From Kribbella soli (GTDB lineage: Bacteria; Actinomycetota; Actinomycetes; Propionibacteriales; Kribbellaceae): a stretch of 64,000 bases of DNA. The stretch's first letter is position 1. Every line of letters starts with the position of its first letter. The translations under genes were made by a program, and so were the position numbers. Location: assembly GCF_004331345.1 (NCBI RefSeq), contig NZ_SJJZ01000003.1:620001-684000 (forward strand), given 5' to 3'. The notes under the pieces were generated by a model. It was not told the DNA's origin. It saw only the letters and a program-made list of their open reading frames with translations, and made no database searches. Below, in pieces: positions 33,936-41,626 of this stretch.

Positions 33936-34448
33936 TCATCTGCTCAAGTCGCGGTGGCCGCCGGGGCGATAGCCCCTGTTCTCCCCGCGACCCCACTCCG
34001 GGCTGTTGTCGGCCCGGACTTCCGGACCGTCTGCGTTCAGGGCACGCGAGATCGACGTGCCTGCGTCGGGACCGTGCTGAACCGTCCGCTGCAACGTCTC
34101 CGCGAACTCGACCGCCGCCTTGACCTCGTCCTCGACGTCGAACCGCGCGAGCGTCCGCATACCTCGGTGCTCGCCGTCGTGCCGCAGGACCACCGCCTCG
34201 GTGTACGTCTTGTCCGGCTCGATGAAGGCATTCTCACGATCCGGCGTCACCAGCAGGTTCTCGTACTCCGCATGCGAACTCTGGCCGACGGCGTGCAGCC
34301 AGCCGTCGTCGTACCGCTTGGTCTCGGAGAACTCGGACCTGTTCGCCTCGCAGGTCGCCCGCACCGCGTCGATCAGATCCTTGCCTTTGATCGGCCGATC
34401 GAACCGGACCGTCTGCCGGACGTGAGAGCCGCTGATGTCAATCGTCAT
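33936..34448 (-). CDS. Unknown protein, first member of a tandem paralogous pair
   Basis: This 170-residue protein shares RQTVRFDRPIKGKDLIDAV, NLLVTPDRENAFIEPDKTYT and AVVLRHDGEHRG with the next gene's product; these are clear duplicates. The sequence alternates strands and helices over about 130 residues and then becomes a charged, Gly/Arg-rich tail. It has no recognised motif, no signal sequence and no membrane helix. The function is unknown. It is divergent from the enoyl-CoA hydratase gene. Confidence 0.7.
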   Translation of the reverse strand: MTIDISGSHVRQTVRFDRPIKGKDLIDAVRATCEANRSEFSETKRYDDGWLHAVGQSSHAEYENLLVTPDRENAFIEPDKTYTEAVVLRHDGEHRGMRTLARFDVEDEVKAAVEFAETLQRTVQHGPDAGTSISRALNADGPEVRADNSPEWGRGENRGYRPGGHRDLSR

Positions 34449-34541
34449 CCCGGCACCCTTTCACGTCACCGGGCCGACCTGTCTGCTCTGTCACGTCTGC
34501 CTGGGCATGACGCCTGGGCCGCAAGCGTGTTGGATGGCGGT

Positions 34542-35294
34542 ATGACGGAACTCGTGCACCTGGACACCGATGGCGGCGTTGCCACGATCACGCTCGACTC
34601 GCCGCACAACAAGAACGCGTTGTCGCAGCAGTTGACCGGTGAGTTGCTGGCGCGGCTCGAGGCGGCGGGCGCGGACGACGCGGTGCGGGTGATCGTGGTT
34701 CGGTCGGCGCTGGACGTGTTCTGCTCGGGGGCCGATCTGTCCGAGGCCACGACCGTCGGGATGGGCGTCGGCGCGCAGCGGATGGTCGACGTACAGCGGG
34801 CGATCGTGGCGAACCCGAAGCCGGTCGTCGCCCGGGTGGCAGGCCCGGCGCGGGCCGGCGGGATCGGGATCGTGGCGGCGGCCGACATCAGCGTCGCCGG
34901 GGAGAGCGCGACGTTTGCGTTGACCGAGGTCCGGCTGGGGCTCGCGGCGGCGACGATCTCGCTCACGGTCCTCCCCCGGCTCACGGACCGCGCGGCGGCG
35001 TACACGTTCCTGACCGGCAACGGCTTCGACGCACTCGAGGCAGCGCGCCTCGGGCTGCTCACGCTGACGGTCCCGGACAGCGACCTGGACGCCGCCGTCG
35101 ACACGGTGCTCGCCGGCTTGCTGAAGGGTGCACCGCAGGGCCTCCGCGAAACCAAGAAACTCCTCAACCGCGAACTCCTCGCCGACATCGATGCCCGCGG
35201 CAAGGACCTCGCCGAACTCTCCGCCTCCCTGTTCGGCTCCCCCGCCGCCCAGGAAGCCATGCTCGCCTTCCTCAACCGCAAGAAGAAGAACTAA
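34542..35294 (+). CDS. Enoyl-CoA hydratase/isomerase family protein
   Basis: This 250-residue crotonase-fold protein has VATITLDSPHNKNALSQQLTGELL, the oxyanion hole region VVRSALDVFCSGADLSE near residue 60 and a second oxyanion segment PVVARVAGPARAGGIGIVAAADISVA near 110, then FALTEVRLGLAAATISLTVLPRL. The usual catalytic Glu positions fall in TFALTEVRLGL, consistent with hydratase or isomerase activity on acyl-CoA. ATG 34542 is used. The end is rich in Lys. No other beta-oxidation genes adjoin, so its pathway cannot be set. Confidence 0.9.
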   Translation: MTELVHLDTDGGVATITLDSPHNKNALSQQLTGELLARLEAAGADDAVRVIVVRSALDVFCSGADLSEATTVGMGVGAQRMVDVQRAIVANPKPVVARVAGPARAGGIGIVAAADISVAGESATFALTEVRLGLAAATISLTVLPRLTDRAAAYTFLTGNGFDALEAARLGLLTLTVPDSDLDAAVDTVLAGLLKGAPQGLRETKKLLNRELLADIDARGKDLAELSASLFGSPAAQEAMLAFLNRKKKN

Positions 35295-35334
35295 TTCGTT
35301 TGCCGCTCACCGATCCCGCTGCTGGACTGGCGGC

Positions 35335-36078
35335 ATGCGGCAGATCACCGACACACAACTGACGGAGTTCCGGACGCAGGGGTACGTCGTCATACCCGAC
35401 GTACTGACCGACGAGCAGGTCGCGGCAGGGCGAGAGTTGGTCGCAGCGGCGCTGGACAAGGAACCGCCCGAGGACGGGCACGTGGGACACCACTTCGCCT
35501 GGCCCAGGTTCGAGGACGGGCCGCATCCGCTGCTCGACTTCTACCGGGACACCGTCGCCGCACTGGCGGCGGAGCTGATCCGGCCGGAGCTCGGCGTCGA
35601 CGAGCCCGACTTCGCGCAGATCGCCACGACGATTCCACCGTGGTCGCACCGGCCGGGGGGACCGCATGTCGACGGAGTGAGCCCGCTCGGGCCGGACGGC
35701 ACGCCGTACACGTTCTCGATGCTCGCCGGGGTCTGGCTAACTGACCAGGAAGAGCTCTACCACGGCAACCTGCATGTCTGGCCAGGGACGCATCTGCGAT
35801 TCGGGGCGCACCTGGCTGAGCGCGGCGCCGACGCCCTTGCGGAGCTGGCCGAGGACACGAGCGGGGCGCCGTACCCGAAGATCGAGCTCGGTGAGCAGGT
35901 CCAGGCCACCGGGCCCCGCGGGAGCGTGCTGTTCGCGCATTACCTGCTGGGGCACAACATCGGCGGCAACACCGGCCCGGAGCGCCGGGAGACGATCTAC
36001 TACCGGCTGCAAGCTCACGGGCACCGCAACCGCTGGCGCGACGTCGTCACAGATCCGTTGGTCGAGTTCAGGGCCTGA
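35335..36078 (+). CDS. Phytanoyl-CoA dioxygenase (PhyH) family protein
   Basis: This 247-residue protein begins QLTEFRTQGYVVIPDVLTDEQVAA as PhyH proteins do. The Fe-binding HxD is in GGPHVDGVSP near residue 110, the distal His probably in HYLLGHNIGGNTG and the 2-oxoglutarate Arg in ERRETIYYR. It should be a non-haem Fe(II)/2-oxoglutarate oxygenase of small metabolites; the substrate is not deducible. Its 3' end overlaps the convergent nuclease/phosphatase gene by 11 bp. The start is ATG 35335 with no strong ribosome binding site. Confidence 0.85.
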   Translation: MRQITDTQLTEFRTQGYVVIPDVLTDEQVAAGRELVAAALDKEPPEDGHVGHHFAWPRFEDGPHPLLDFYRDTVAALAAELIRPELGVDEPDFAQIATTIPPWSHRPGGPHVDGVSPLGPDGTPYTFSMLAGVWLTDQEELYHGNLHVWPGTHLRFGAHLAERGADALAELAEDTSGAPYPKIELGEQVQATGPRGSVLFAHYLLGHNIGGNTGPERRETIYYRLQAHGHRNRWRDVVTDPLVEFRA

Positions 36079-36763
36079 GTTCGATCAGCATCGGCAGGTG
36101 GTCGGAGGCGGCGGCGAGGTCCTCTGCGGAGGCGGGTGTCGGGAGGATGCGTCCCTGCAGCGTTGGCGACAGGTGTGCGCCGTCGATGCGTTTGTGGGGA
36201 TCGGTGGAGCTGAAGGTCGGGCCCGCGTCGGCGCCGAGGTCGGTCAGGCCTTCCTCGGCCAGTCGTTTCCACACCGGGCCGTCGGGTTCCTCGTTCAGGT
36301 CGCCGACCAGCAGGTACGGCGTGCCGAAGGCGCGGCAGCGCTTCAGGACCTGCTCGAGCTCATGCCGACGGCCGAGGATGTGCAGACCGAGATGGCAGCA
36401 GACGACCGCGACCCGCAGCGTGCCGACGAGTACCTGACCGCCGACGGCTCCGCCGGGCAACTGGGTGGCGACGAAGTTCAGGCGCCGGCGGACGAAGGGG
36501 CGCCGGATCCGCCAGTGCAGCGGTTCGGTCAGCTCGATGCCGTCAGCAACGAGGATGGCGTTCCGGGCGGACGCCGCGACGTACCGCATCCCGAACGTCG
36601 CCGCCATGGCCCGTCGCTTGCGCCGGGTCCCGAACCAGGTCGGCGCCTCCTGCACGAGCATCACGTCCGGCGCGCACGCCCGCACCACCCGAGCGAGCGC
36701 CGTACGGTCGTCTCCCCATCGGTGCACGTTGTACGACAGCACCCGCAGGGCGCCATCACTCAT
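36068..36763 (-). CDS. Endonuclease/exonuclease/phosphatase (EEP) family protein
   Basis: This 231-residue DNase I-like fold protein has the family's spaced motifs: LRVLSYNVHRW with Asn, MLVQEAP with the metal Glu, LLVGDLNEEPDGPVW with Asp and Asn, RIDGAHLS, and AASDHLPMLIEL with the terminal Asp-His pair. It probably cleaves phosphodiester or phosphomonoester bonds; no signal peptide is seen. Its ATG overlaps the stop of the upstream ROK kinase gene (ATGA), so both are likely translated from one message. Confidence 0.88.
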   Translation of the reverse strand: MSDGALRVLSYNVHRWGDDRTALARVVRACAPDVMLVQEAPTWFGTRRKRRAMAATFGMRYVAASARNAILVADGIELTEPLHWRIRRPFVRRRLNFVATQLPGGAVGGQVLVGTLRVAVVCCHLGLHILGRRHELEQVLKRCRAFGTPYLLVGDLNEEPDGPVWKRLAEEGLTDLGADAGPTFSSTDPHKRIDGAHLSPTLQGRILPTPASAEDLAAASDHLPMLIELRP

Positions 36764-37893
36764 GCCTCAGGGTCGCCGTTCAGGTCCGCGTGGTGCAGGT
36801 CAGGATCGGCGCGCATTCCGGTACGCCGTCCCGCAGACTTGCGGGCCGCCCGCTCGAGACGGGTCGACCGTCCACGCGCCGCAGCCGTCTTCGCGGTCAC
36901 GGCGGTGGTCTTCACCCGGACCCGGCGCAGCCAGGTCGCCTCTTCACGCGCGAGGTCGGCCGCACCGACCAGGCCGGCCTCCGGACCGAGCACCGCACGG
37001 ACGATCCGCGCCTCCGGGCGGAACCCGCGACCGGTCAGCGTCCGCTTGAACGCCTCCCGCGCCGGCGCCAGCAGCAGCTCGCCCGCGTCGGACACGCCGC
37101 CGCCGATCACGAACGTGCCCGGGTCCAGCGCGGCGGCCAGGTTCGCGAGGCCGATGCCGAGCCAGCGACCGACGTCCTCGAGCAGCTCGACCGCAACCGG
37201 GTCGCCGTCCTTGGCGAGCTCGGTCACCATCGGGCCGTTGATCTTCCGCGGGTCGCCTTCGGCCGCCCGCAGCAGGTTGTGCGCGACCGGCGATCCGGAC
37301 AGCGCCAGCTCACGGGCCTCCCGGGTGAGCGCGTTGCCGGAGGCGTACTGCTCCCAGCAGCCGCGGTTCCCGCACTCGCAGCGGTGACCGCCCGGCACGA
37401 CCTGCATGTGCCCGAACTCGCCCGCGATCCCGAACTTCCCGCGCTGCAACGCACCGTCGTTCAGGATGGCGCCGCCGATGCCGGTGCCGAGGGTGACGCA
37501 CACCAGGTGGCTCTCACCCTGGCCGCCGCCGAACCGCCACTCGGACCAGGCGGCCGCGTTCGCGTCGTTCTCGACCACGACCGGCAGGCCGAGCCGGCGC
37601 TCGACCGCGTCCCGCAGCGGCTCGTGCCGCCAGGCGAGGTGCGGCGCGAACAGCACCGAGGACCGGGTGCCGTCGACGAACCCGGCGGCACCGATGCCGA
37701 CCGCGATCACGTCGTGCCGCGACTCCAGGTCGTGGACGATCTCCGCGATCGCGTCCTCGGTCTCCTTGGGGTCCTTGGTCGGCGTGTCCCGGCGCAACCG
37801 GTCCAGGATGTTGCCCTCGGGGTCGACGACCCCGGCGGCCACCTTCGTCCCGCCGATGTCGATCCCGATCGTCAAAGCCTGCGTCAAAGCCAA
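36760..37893 (-). CDS. ROK family glucokinase, copy 1
   Basis: This 377-residue protein has the ATP phosphate motif LTIGIDIGGTKVAAG, the sugar-binding VVVENDANAAAWSEWRFG with catalytic Asp, GTGIGGAI, and the zinc motif HRCECGNRGCWEQYASG, all typical of actinobacterial GlkA. It would phosphorylate glucose with ATP or polyphosphate and in Streptomyces the homologue acts in carbon catabolite repression. The C-terminal 60 residues are basic and Ala/Arg-rich, longer than copy 2. It is the middle gene between the EEP protein and copy 2. Confidence 0.93.
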   Translation of the reverse strand: MALTQALTIGIDIGGTKVAAGVVDPEGNILDRLRRDTPTKDPKETEDAIAEIVHDLESRHDVIAVGIGAAGFVDGTRSSVLFAPHLAWRHEPLRDAVERRLGLPVVVENDANAAAWSEWRFGGGQGESHLVCVTLGTGIGGAILNDGALQRGKFGIAGEFGHMQVVPGGHRCECGNRGCWEQYASGNALTREARELALSGSPVAHNLLRAAEGDPRKINGPMVTELAKDGDPVAVELLEDVGRWLGIGLANLAAALDPGTFVIGGGVSDAGELLLAPAREAFKRTLTGRGFRPEARIVRAVLGPEAGLVGAADLAREEATWLRRVRVKTTAVTAKTAAARGRSTRLERAARKSAGRRTGMRADPDLHHADLNGDPEA

Positions 37894-37963
37894 GGTTCGA
37901 CCTTCCTCGCGACCCCCGCCGGGCCAGGGTGTGTCTCGGCTCCAGTATCCCAGGTCAGGACAA

Positions 37964-38935
37964 TCATCGGGACTGTACCGGTGCCGGTGCCGGCCGGCGG
38001 GCCAGGTCGGCGGCGCCGATCAGGCCTGCGTCGTTGCCCAGCTCAGCGAGGCTGAAGGCGGCGTGCGGCCGGTTCGACTTGGCCGGGAGGTTCCTCTCGA
38101 ACGCCTGCAGCGCGGACTTCATCAGCAGGTCCTTGGCCGCGCTGACACCGCCGCCGATCACGATCAGCGTGGGGTCGAACATGGTCGCGAGACTGGCCAG
38201 TCCCTCGCCGAGCCAGCGCCCAAGGTCCTCGAGCAGCTCGACGGCGCACGGGTCGCCCTTCATCGCCGCCTCGGTGATCATCGGCCCGGTCAGCTCTGCG
38301 GGGTCCGTGATCCCGCACACGCTCAGCATCTGCGCCGCCGCCAGCGAACCCGATTCGGCCTGCGCCTTGCCCTCGCGCACCAGCGCCCGCCCGGACGCGT
38401 ACTGCTCGAGGCAGCCCCGCGCCCCGCATCCACACCGGTGCCCACCGGGTACGACGCGCATGTGGCCGAGCTCGGCCGCCACACCATGGGCGCCGCGCAG
38501 CAGCTCGCCGTCGATCACGACGCCGCCGCCGATCCCGGTGCCGACCGTAATGCAGACCATGTGCTCGACGTCCTTGGCCGCGCCGAACGCGAACTCGCCC
38601 CAGGCCGCCGAGTTCGCGTCGTTCTCGACCACGACCGGGATCTTCAGCTGCTCCGCGAGGCGCGCGCCGAGCGGCTCGTCGCGCCAGGCCAGGTTCGGCG
38701 CGAACAGCACCGTCGACCGGTCCGAGGAGACGAACCCGGCCGCGCCGATGCCGACCGCTTCCACGTCGTGGTTCGCGATCAGCTCGGCGGCCGCGTCGCA
38801 GATCGCCGCCGCGGTGGCGTCGACCGAGTCGGCCGGGGTGTCGCGTTGCGTGCGCGCGATGATCGCGCCGTGCTCGTCGACCACGCCGGCCGCGATCTTC
38901 GTACCGCCGACGTCGATGCCGATCGTCAGTCCCAT
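37964..38935 (-). CDS. glkA: ROK family glucokinase, copy 2
   Basis: This 323-residue protein shows the same motifs as copy 1 in the same order: LTIGIDVGGTKIAAGVVD, VVVENDANSAAWGEFAFG, GTGIGGGVVIDG, and HRCGCGARGCLEQYASG. It lacks the basic tail of copy 1. Its length is close to the known GlkA enzymes, so it is the likelier housekeeping glucokinase. The start overlaps the end of the CxxC protein gene by 10 bp. The gap to copy 1 is 70 bp, and tandem duplication is likely. Confidence 0.93.
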   Translation of the reverse strand: MGLTIGIDVGGTKIAAGVVDEHGAIIARTQRDTPADSVDATAAAICDAAAELIANHDVEAVGIGAAGFVSSDRSTVLFAPNLAWRDEPLGARLAEQLKIPVVVENDANSAAWGEFAFGAAKDVEHMVCITVGTGIGGGVVIDGELLRGAHGVAAELGHMRVVPGGHRCGCGARGCLEQYASGRALVREGKAQAESGSLAAAQMLSVCGITDPAELTGPMITEAAMKGDPCAVELLEDLGRWLGEGLASLATMFDPTLIVIGGGVSAAKDLLMKSALQAFERNLPAKSNRPHAAFSLAELGNDAGLIGAADLARRPAPAPVQSR

Positions 38936-39318
38936 GGTTCGGGGTCCTCACTCACGTCGATCCGGTCCACCCGGGACCGGGCCGGTTCCTCCTCTGGTGG
39001 CGAGGACCGCGACGCTGCGTCCTCCCGCGTCTGCCGGGCCGCGTCCGCGGCGGCCTCCAGCAGAGATCTCACTGAGCCGAGCACGTGCGCGGCCGCCGTC
39101 GACAGCTGCTCGATCGTCTCCGGGCTGGTGTTCCGCACCCGGTGGATCAGCTGACAGACCGGGCACCATACACAGTCGGGCCCCAGCTTGTGCTCGTGGT
39201 CCCCAGCGTCCTGAGCGGTGTCCTCAGCTGCAGGCGGCGCGTCATGCGCAGCGTTCTGCAGTACGGCGAACAGCTTCGCGGCTTCCTCAGCGACCGAGCC
39301 GACCGGATCTTTCGTCAC
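38926..39318 (-). CDS. Small CxxC protein (Rv2183c-like), unknown function
   Basis: This 130-residue protein has an N-terminal helix SVAEEAAKLFAVLQNAA, a central GPDCVWCPVCQLIHRVRNT with a C-x2-C-x2-C pattern that may bind a metal, a helix QLSTAAAHVLGSVRSLLEAAAD, and an acidic tail. No known enzyme motif is seen. It is located between the ArsA-type ATPase and glucokinase copy 2; a gene of similar size and place occurs in mycobacteria, and in Streptomyces a small gene next to glkA affects glucose repression (from memory). Overlaps on both sides indicate an operon. Confidence 0.75.
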   Translation of the reverse strand: MTKDPVGSVAEEAAKLFAVLQNAAHDAPPAAEDTAQDAGDHEHKLGPDCVWCPVCQLIHRVRNTSPETIEQLSTAAAHVLGSVRSLLEAAADAARQTREDAASRSSPPEEEPARSRVDRIDVSEDPEPWD

Positions 39319-40619
39319 CGCGCCGCCTCGCGACGAGTCCGCGCCTCGTGGTACTCCGCCGTCAAGCCCTGCGCCAGCTCCTGCGCCGACTCCAACGGAC
39401 CCGCTCCGCTCGGCACCTCAGGCGCCACCGGTCGGGCGGCCTCCCGCGGCGAGAACCGCACCTGCAACCGGCCTTCGTCCAGCCGCGCGCCCGCGACCAC
39501 GCCACGCGCCAGGGCGGCCGGCAGCGGCAGCACCCGACGGTACGACCCGACGGTGATGATCAGTTCGTCCCCGTGCCGCGCGAGCTCGAGCTCGTCGGCG
39601 GATGCCAACGGCAACGGCATCGTCAGCGTGTACGTCCGCCCGTCGGTGTCGATGTGCCGATCGACCCACAGCGACGTGTCGTCGGTGGCGCGTGCGAACG
39701 GGTCGTCCCCGCCGTACATCTCCACCGCGAACGCGGCCAGTTCCTCGACGCCGACCGGCTCACAGACGCGGTACGGCGACTCCCAGATCGGCAACGGCCG
39801 GAACGAGTCCGCGACCTCCTCGAGAATCCCCCGCTGCGCGGCGACCCATTGCCGGCGCCACGTGTCGGCCCCGGCCGCCGGGAACACCCGGTTCGCCACG
39901 ACGCCGTCCACGCGGTACCCGTACAGCGACAGCCGGGTCAGCGACCGTCGGGCCTCGGCGACCACGACCGCCTCCGGCGTCAGCACCAGCCGCACCGAGG
40001 CGTCCGGGCCGGCCAGCAACGTGCGGATGTCGGACAGATCGGCCTGCAGCCGCCGCAGCGCGTCGAAGACGGTGTCGTCGGGCATCGGGATGCTCGACCC
40101 GCGGTTCAGGAACGGCCGGAACGTCCGCATCATCTTGCGTTCGGCGTTGAAGATCCGATCGAGGTACCAGTTCAGCGCCTCGGGCAGCCCCAGCAGCCGG
40201 AGTGTCTCCGCGGTCGGGGCGCAGTCGACGACGATCACGTCCCAGCGACCGGACCGGACGTGGTCGCGCACCTGGAGCAGGGCGAGCACCTCCGCGGCCC
40301 CGGGCAGCACGGTCAGCTCCTCGGCCTCGATCGGGTCGACGCCGACCATGTGCAGCACCGACCGCAGATAGTTCTGGATGTCGCCCCAGGACTGCTCGAA
40401 CTTGCGCTGGACGTCGATCTGCTGGACGAACAGCAGGTCGTCGATCTCGGTCGGCTCCGGCCCGACCTCGGAGTCGAACGCGTCCGACAGCGAGTGCGCG
40501 GCGTCCGTCGACAGCACCAGCGTCCGCAGCCCGCGCAGTGCGGCGAGCGTGGCCGTCCCCGCAGCGGAGGTCGTCTTGCCTACGCCGCCCTTACCTGTGT
40601 AGAGCAGTACCCGGGTCAC
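39315..40619 (-). CDS. ArsA/GET3-type ATPase (Rv2184c-like)
   Basis: This 434-residue P-loop ATPase has the deviant Walker A LLYTGKGGVGKTTSAAGTA at residues 5-23, LVLSTDAAHSLSDAFD, VIVVDCAPTAETLRLL as Walker B/switch II, and RLVLTPEAVVVAEARRSLTRL. The C-terminus has beta-rich sequence with YTLTMPLPLASADELELARHGDELIITVGSY, resembling the small alpha-crystallin-like domain seen in bacterial ArsA homologues. It probably couples ATP hydrolysis to protein or metal handling, not arsenite export, since no arsB is nearby. It ends within the CxxC gene and begins 4 bp after the SRPBCC gene. Confidence 0.9.
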   Translation of the reverse strand: MTRVLLYTGKGGVGKTTSAAGTATLAALRGLRTLVLSTDAAHSLSDAFDSEVGPEPTEIDDLLFVQQIDVQRKFEQSWGDIQNYLRSVLHMVGVDPIEAEELTVLPGAAEVLALLQVRDHVRSGRWDVIVVDCAPTAETLRLLGLPEALNWYLDRIFNAERKMMRTFRPFLNRGSSIPMPDDTVFDALRRLQADLSDIRTLLAGPDASVRLVLTPEAVVVAEARRSLTRLSLYGYRVDGVVANRVFPAAGADTWRRQWVAAQRGILEEVADSFRPLPIWESPYRVCEPVGVEELAAFAVEMYGGDDPFARATDDTSLWVDRHIDTDGRTYTLTMPLPLASADELELARHGDELIITVGSYRRVLPLPAALARGVVAGARLDEGRLQVRFSPREAARPVAPEVPSGAGPLESAQELAQGLTAEYHEARTRREAAR

Positions 40620-40623
40620 TGGA

Positions 40624-41055
40624 TCAGGACTCGACGCGCTTCTTGAGGCCCTTGAGAGCCGTGTCGATGATGACCTTCTCGGCCTTCCGCTTGAGCATGC
40701 CGATCATCGGGATCGCCACATCCACAGCCAGCCGGTACGTCACCTCGGTCCCCTCAGCTCCCAGATCCTTCAGGACGTACGCGCCGTCCATCCCCTTCAC
40801 CATCTTCGCCTCGACCAGCGTCCAGGTCACCTCGTTGCGGGACCAGACGTAGGCCAGCGTGTACTCGTCGGAGATCGCCCCGGCGTCCACCTTGAACCGC
40901 ACCTTGTTCGGCCGGCCGGCCTCGTCGGTGGACAGCACCTCGGTCTCCCGCATCGAGTCGGCCCATTCCGGGTACGCCGCGAAGTCCGCGATCACCGCCA
41001 TGATCTCTTTGGGGGTCGCGTTCACCTGGATGGTCGAGGTGGTCTGTTCCGCCAT
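40624..41055 (-). CDS. SRPBCC family protein (Rv2185c-like)
   Basis: This 143-residue helix-grip protein has TTSTIQVNATPKEIMAVIADFAAYPEWADSM, EVLSTDEAGRPNKVRFKVDAGAISDEYTLAYVW, VTWTLVEAKMVKGMDGAYVLKDLG and a C-terminal helix MLKRKAEKVIIDTALKGLKKRV. It probably binds a hydrophobic ligand such as a lipid. ATG 41055 follows GAGGTG. It is preceded by another START-like gene and followed by the ATPase gene, all on one strand, so the four genes from 41521 to 38926 look like a single transcription unit conserved in mycobacteria. Confidence 0.9.
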   Translation of the reverse strand: MAEQTTSTIQVNATPKEIMAVIADFAAYPEWADSMRETEVLSTDEAGRPNKVRFKVDAGAISDEYTLAYVWSRNEVTWTLVEAKMVKGMDGAYVLKDLGAEGTEVTYRLAVDVAIPMIGMLKRKAEKVIIDTALKGLKKRVES

Positions 41056-41059
41056 CGAT

Positions 41060-41521
41060 TCACCTCTTCGCTTTGCCCGGGGTCTGCGGGACGACCGGAC
41101 CCCCCGATGGATCCGTGTCCTCACCGGAGACTATCGCGGGATCGGATCCGGTACGGCGTTCGCCCGCCGCGCGTCCGTCCTCGACCTCGTCCTTGAACGC
41201 CCACAGCCGCTCCCGGTACGCCGCGACGTACCGCTCCTTCAGGCGCTCGACCGCGCGGCCGCGGACGGGCTTCGCAGGGTCGACCCGGAGGTACCAGTGC
41301 ACGACGACCCCGTCCCGGACGGCCTCCAGCCACCATTCCGCCGTACCGATCGCAGCGCCGGTGACCGCCCACCGGACCCCCTCGCGACCGCGCCGCTCGG
41401 ACGGCGTCAGCGTGAGGTCCGGCCACCACTCACGCCACAGGGTGTCCGAACCGAGTCGCTCGGCGACGTAGGCTGGATCAGCAACGACCAGGTCGTCGCA
41501 ACTGATGTCGAGCAATGGCAT
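41060..41521 (-). CDS. START-like/polyketide-cyclase-like protein (Rv2186c-like)
   Basis: This 153-residue protein has a START-like core: LVVADPAYVAERLGSDTLWREWWPDLTLTPSERRGREGVRWAVTG, then AEWWLEAVRDGVVVHWYLRVDP and a long helix AVERLKERYVAAYRERLWAFKDEVED. The last 35 residues are disordered. It resembles the neighbouring SRPBCC protein in fold only weakly, so it is a diverged or partial homologue. It is 4 bp upstream of that gene on the same strand. The role is unknown; lipid binding is an inference from the neighbourhood. Confidence 0.8.
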   Translation of the reverse strand: MPLLDISCDDLVVADPAYVAERLGSDTLWREWWPDLTLTPSERRGREGVRWAVTGAAIGTAEWWLEAVRDGVVVHWYLRVDPAKPVRGRAVERLKERYVAAYRERLWAFKDEVEDGRAAGERRTGSDPAIVSGEDTDPSGGPVVPQTPGKAKR

Positions 41522-41626
41522 GCCGAGAACCTAGTTCCTTCGGTCACATAAACCTGGCTACTTGTGGGTAGGTGACTGTAGCGTGCGCCGGAAGTCGACA
41601 ATTCGGGACCGACTGAGGAGACGCGG

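Noticed and set aside
37929-40646. A 905-codon plus-strand frame over the glucokinase and ATPase genes
   Set aside because: It is the antisense shadow of three clear minus-strand genes and contains only Arg/Pro/Ser-rich sequence with no domain.
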